The notes below the pieces were generated by a model. That model was not told the origin of the DNA. It saw nothing but the letters and a program-made list of their open reading frames with translations, and did not search any database. 15,478 nucleotides of DNA from the NCBI GenBank assembly GCA_045646145.1, contig JAZRKE010000023.1, positions 1-15,478 on the forward strand, read 5' to 3'. Origin of the DNA: SIG565 sp045646145. GTDB lineage: Bacteria > Bacillota > Clostridia > Oscillospirales > Acutalibacteraceae. Below, in pieces: positions 13,852 through 15,478 of the stretch (positions within the stretch are counted from its first letter, which is position 1; every line of letters starts with the position of its first letter). The translations under genes were made by a program, and so were the position numbers.

Positions 13852-13892
13852 AAAAAAGTCTCATTTGTCTACCGGACAAATGAGACTTTTTT
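13852..13892 (+). terminator. Strong terminator after the tRNA
   Basis: A perfect 18-bp stem (13852-13869 with 13875-13892), five-base loop, six A at the left foot and six T at the right. It ends the tRNA transcript and bounds the repeat array that follows. Confidence 0.94.
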
Positions 13893-13894
13893 GC

Positions 13895-14027
13895 GTGATG
13901 CGTTCCTTCGGAACATGATGCGCACTTCGTGCGTGATGCAGGCTTCGCCCGTGATGCACGCCTTCGGCGCGTGAGTGGAACGCATCGCATCACCTACCAC
14001 AGCGCAGCTGCATCACTTATCACTTAT
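13895..14027. repeat. Array A: GTGATGC heptamers separated by CTTCG mini-hairpins
   Basis: Heptamers at 13895 (GTGATGC), 13915 (ATGATGC), 13933 and 13951 (GTGATGC) and 13971 (GTGAGTG) alternate with short hairpins of different sequence but the same CTTCG core: GTTCC/GGAAC (13902-13914), GCAC/GTGC (13922-13932), GGC/GCC (13940-13950), CGCC/GGCG (13958-13970). An outer pairing, GATGCGTTCC (13897-13906) with 13977-13986, can close the whole group. Inverted copies GCATCAC follow at 13987 and 14010, then a tandem CACTTAT at 14014-14027. The array is upstream of the promoter at 14028, so it is not part of that mRNA. The region is much richer in G+C than its surroundings and has no coding sense. Confidence 0.8.
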
Positions 14028-14056
14028 TTGCAAAAGAATTTGATTTGTGATATAAT
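14028..14056 (+). promoter_or_regulatory. Promoter of the four-helix-bundle gene
   Basis: TTGCAA (14028-14033) and a perfect TATAAT (14051-14056) are 17 bases apart, with TGA directly before the -10. It abuts the right edge of array A. Confidence 0.82.
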
Positions 14057-14077
14057 TCAAAAAGCGAGGTGTATTTT

Positions 14078-14431
14078 ATGTCAGAATCTAAACTTAGAGA
14101 ACTTTCTATGGAGTTTTCCGTTGATATTATTGAATTAGTAAAATATCTAAAAACCATCAAAGAATCTATCATCTCCAATCAAATCGGCAGAAGCGGAACA
14201 AGCATTGGCGCCAACATCCATGAGGCACAATATGCACAAGGTAAAAAGGATTTTATTTCTAAACTTGAAATTGCCTTAAAAGAAGCAAGTGAAACTGGAT
14301 ATTGGCTTGAGCTTTTATACAGAACAAAATATATTGATGAGCAAACATTCAAAACGCTTTCTTCCAAATGTACATCTTTAAGAGCAATGCTGATCGCTTC
14401 TTGCAGAACAGCAAAGGAGCATACAAAATGA
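14078..14431 (+). CDS. Four-helix-bundle protein (23S rRNA intervening-sequence/Avd type)
   Basis: This is a 117-residue all-helical protein with the family signature QIGRSGTSIGANIHEAQYA at residues 35-53 and DFISKLEIALKEASETGYWLELL at 58-80. Members occur as ORFs inside 23S rRNA intervening sequences, as stand-alone genes, and as relatives of Avd in diversity-generating retroelements; several bind nucleic acid as pentamers. The start ATG 14078-14080 has GAGGTG at 6-base spacing; a GTG nine bases upstream overlaps that site and is rejected. It has its own promoter, is bordered by hairpin array A, and overlaps the next gene as ATGA. No reverse transcriptase is in the window, so a full retroelement is not shown. 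Confidence 0.93.
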   Translation: MSESKLRELSMEFSVDIIELVKYLKTIKESIISNQIGRSGTSIGANIHEAQYAQGKKDFISKLEIALKEASETGYWLELLYRTKYIDEQTFKTLSSKCTSLRAMLIASCRTAKEHTK

Positions 14432-14805
14432 ACTTCTTCGATAGATTATTTAAGCGGAAATTAAAAGTATCAATTCCTCCAATGCCTTCATGGGAAACTG
14501 TTGTCGAAATGATGCGAGATAAATATCTTGACGCATTTGCAGATGAAGTAGTGGATGTTATATACTCAAAAGATCGTTCGATGCGCTATGTAATATTGAA
14601 GGACGAAAAAGGGTTGTTCACCTATCAGCTTGAAGCAATTTACCAATACGACGAAGATGAATGGAAATATATTTCTTCTGACAATGATGCACTGCCTGCA
14701 ATGTGGGAACCTTTTAGAGGAATTATTGGGAAATCTGTTTTTGAAAACACAAATGAATTGCTAAAAGAGTTGAGAGCAGAACCAGAATATAAGCAGTATT
14801 TTTGA
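14428..14805 (+). CDS. Acidic protein of unknown function, coupled to the four-helix gene
   Basis: This is a 125-residue protein. The start ATG 14428-14430 overlaps the upstream stop as ATGA, with AAAGGAG 8 bases before it. After a short basic N-terminus (FDRLFKRKLK) comes a mixed alpha/beta domain rich in Asp, Glu and aromatic residues: DAFADEVVDVIYS near residues 31-43, TYQLEAIYQYDEDEWKYIS near 61-79, and LPAMWEPF near 85-92, ending in EPEYKQYF. It has no membrane segment or known catalytic motif. The coupling with the four-helix gene suggests a joint function, but no activity can be assigned. Confidence 0.82.
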   Translation: MNFFDRLFKRKLKVSIPPMPSWETVVEMMRDKYLDAFADEVVDVIYSKDRSMRYVILKDEKGLFTYQLEAIYQYDEDEWKYISSDNDALPAMWEPFRGIIGKSVFENTNELLKELRAEPEYKQYF

Positions 14806-14831
14806 CCGGCACAATACTTTCGGTCCTTTTT
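14804..14831 (+). terminator. Weak hairpin after the cassette
   Basis: GACCG (14804-14808) pairs with CGGTC (14821-14825) over a 12-base loop, and CTTTTTA follows. The stem is short, so termination may be partial. Confidence 0.45.
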
Positions 14832-14925
14832 ACCCCTACTTATACTACTTTTAGTCGCCCTTTCGCAGAAAAGAAATCCCTCACGGAATTTATAAAATAC
14901 CTGTGGGCGTGAGTGATTTTATTTC

Positions 14926-14976
14926 ATTTCACATTGCGATGAATGAGCAATATTTCACATTCGAAGGATATTTCAC
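14926..14976 (-). repeat. Array B: GTGAAAT heptamers separated by mini-hairpins (minus strand)
   Basis: Read on the minus strand, GTGAAAT occurs at 14976-14970, 14958-14952 and 14932-14926. Between the first two is ATCCTTCGAAT, an imperfect hairpin with the same CTTCG core as array A. Between the last two is ATTGC/GCAAT (14933-14951) with a 9-base loop. The architecture matches array A in inverted orientation, with a different heptamer. Just left of it, CTCACG (14880-14885) and CGTGAG (14908-14913) form another small dyad; 14832-14925 otherwise shows nothing recognisable. Confidence 0.6.
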
Positions 14977-15111
14977 TTTAACTTTGGCAACTGATAAGGT
15001 ATAATTATATCGTGGAATGCTTTGACTTGTCGATTTTTTAGTTGTATTCACCTTACGGCGAGTTTTATAAACAAAATGACGGTTCAAAAGAACCGTCATT
15101 TTATGTTTATA
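14977..15111 (+). ncRNA. Possible short RNA gene with its own promoter and terminator
   Basis: TTTAAC (14977-14982), 17 bases, TATAAT (15000-15005) form a promoter on the plus strand. No open frame with a ribosome binding site follows; the next plus-strand landmark is the hairpin at 15066-15111. A transcript of roughly 90-100 bases from about 15012 would result. I see no known RNA family in it, and it may simply be the remains of a lost gene. Confidence 0.3.
15066..15111. terminator. Bidirectional hairpin terminator
   Basis: AAAATGACGGTTC (15073-15085) pairs with 15090-15102 over an AAAA loop. The stem extends through TATAAAC/GTTTATA (15066-15072 with 15105-15111) after a 2-base bulge. It lies 2 bases beyond the stop of the minus-strand surface-protein gene and probably ends its transcript. 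Confidence 0.82.
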
Positions 15112-15113
15112 AA

Positions 15114-15478
15114 TTATTCAGCATCCTCTGCGGGAGCTTCTTCTTCGGCTTCCTCAGCGATTTCCTCTGCAGCGGGCTTTTTCTTTAAGAAAATTACTGC
15201 AAATACTACAACGCCTATAATAAGTACGCCAAATACAATACCAATTATCAATAATACGGTACCGAGTGAATTTTCTTCCTCTACGATAGTTGTGGTTGAA
15301 CCACCGCTATCATTTTTGTTAGAGGTATTTGTGTTTGCATTCGTTTCGGTATTATTAGTTGTGCCTTCATTGGTAGTGCCGCCATTGTTGGTAGTGCCGC
15401 CGTTGTTGGTAGTGCCGCCATTGTTGGTAGTGCCGCCATTGTTGGTAGTGCCGCCGTTGTTGGTAGTGCCGCCGTTGT
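15114..15478 (-). CDS. Surface protein C-terminus with Thr/Asn/Gly repeat and membrane anchor (5' end outside window)
   Basis: The frame is open from the window edge to TAA at 15114-15116; 121 codons are seen. From N to C: at least six copies of a Gly-Gly-Thr-Thr-Asn-Asn hexapeptide, a Thr/Asn/Ser-rich stretch, a membrane helix (TVLLIIGIVFGVLIIGVVV, then FAVIFL), KKK as stop-transfer, and an acidic Ala/Glu-rich cytoplasmic tail ending EDAE. Such a hydrophilic low-complexity spacer before a C-terminal helix is typical of proteins whose N-terminal domain sits outside the cell. The ectodomain, and so the function, is outside the window. No LPxTG motif is present. Confidence 0.82.
   Translation of the reverse strand, partial: NGGTTNNGGTTNNGGTTNNGGTTNNGGTTNNGGTTNEGTTNNTETNANTNTSNKNDSGGSTTTIVEEENSLGTVLLIIGIVFGVLIIGVVVFAVIFLKKKPAAEEIAEEAEEEAPAEDAE
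15372..15478 (-). repeat. 18-bp tandem repeat coding for GGTTNN
   Basis: Five full units and one of 17 bases (cut by the window edge) with plus-strand form GGTAGTGCCGCCRTTGTT. Units differ only at the A/G position, a silent Asn codon change. The repeat is in frame, so gain or loss of units changes only spacer length. Confidence 0.93.

Noticed and set aside
13895..13993. CRISPR-like regular repeat
   Set aside because: The repeat is only 7 bases, the 'spacers' are 11-13-base palindromes with a common CTTCG core, and there are no cas genes. It is a hairpin array.
13784..13993. 69-codon minus-strand open frame
   Set aside because: It runs antisense through the tRNA, its terminator and the repeat array, has no ribosome binding site, and its sequence is the sort of false product often annotated opposite tRNA genes.
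14078..14805. Diversity-generating retroelement around the Avd-like gene
   Set aside because: No reverse transcriptase and no template/variable repeat pair is visible in the window; the four-helix family has many stand-alone members.

Overview
The window looks like chromosomal DNA of a low-GC, Gram-positive, spore-forming anaerobe of the Clostridia, probably a gut Oscillospiraceae/Ruminococcaceae-type organism. The evidence is a cotJABC spore-coat operon, a Feo ferrous-iron system with the Cys-rich FeoB-associated peptide usual in Firmicutes, strong GGAGG-type ribosome binding sites, TTGACA/TATAAT promoters, and several small proteins of clostridial type. The lineage is inferred from gene content, not proven.

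Left part (1-3300, all minus strand) is accessory DNA. A VbhA-like antitoxin gene and a Fic-domain gene are followed, with almost no gaps, by two strikingly AT-rich genes of unknown function (a membrane-anchored coiled-coil protein and a helical protein). A serine recombinase, cut by the window edge, lies beyond them. A good promoter overlapped by a perfect 13-bp dyad precedes the antitoxin, so the four genes look like one autoregulated operon. This is one of the two best candidates for an undescribed system.

The middle (3364-8040) is housekeeping or lineage-specific: a tocopherol-cyclase-like protein, a small conserved protein, a YyaL/SSP411-type thioredoxin-domain protein with a 46-residue charged peptide downstream, and the cotJA-cotJB-cotJC operon with a fourth small membrane-protein gene.

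The iron/copper block (8170-13683) holds feoA, feoB, the FeoB-associated Cys-rich peptide, a DtxR-family regulator and a Cu(+)-type P1B ATPase. Three copies of one 16-bp palindrome (GTTAGC-N4-RCTAAC or close variants) sit at the feoA promoter, between feoA and feoB, and at the ATPase promoter. The regulator has the Met/Cys ligand pattern of iron-sensing DtxR/IdeR rather than MntR, so these genes look like one iron-responsive regulon. A terminator between feoA and feoB probably lowers feoB expression. The ATPase ends in a second metal-binding domain that has its own ATG and Shine-Dalgarno-like sequence.

Right part (13684-15478): a tRNA-Arg(CCG) with an unusual C33 and a strong terminator. Then comes a cassette of two translationally coupled genes (a four-helix-bundle protein of the 23S rRNA intervening-sequence/Avd type and an acidic unknown protein). 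It is flanked by two inverted arrays of GTGA-led heptamers separated by tiny CTTCG-loop hairpins. This cassette is the second candidate system. A possible short RNA gene follows, and the window ends in the C-terminus of a surface protein with a Gly-Gly-Thr-Thr-Asn-Asn repeat.
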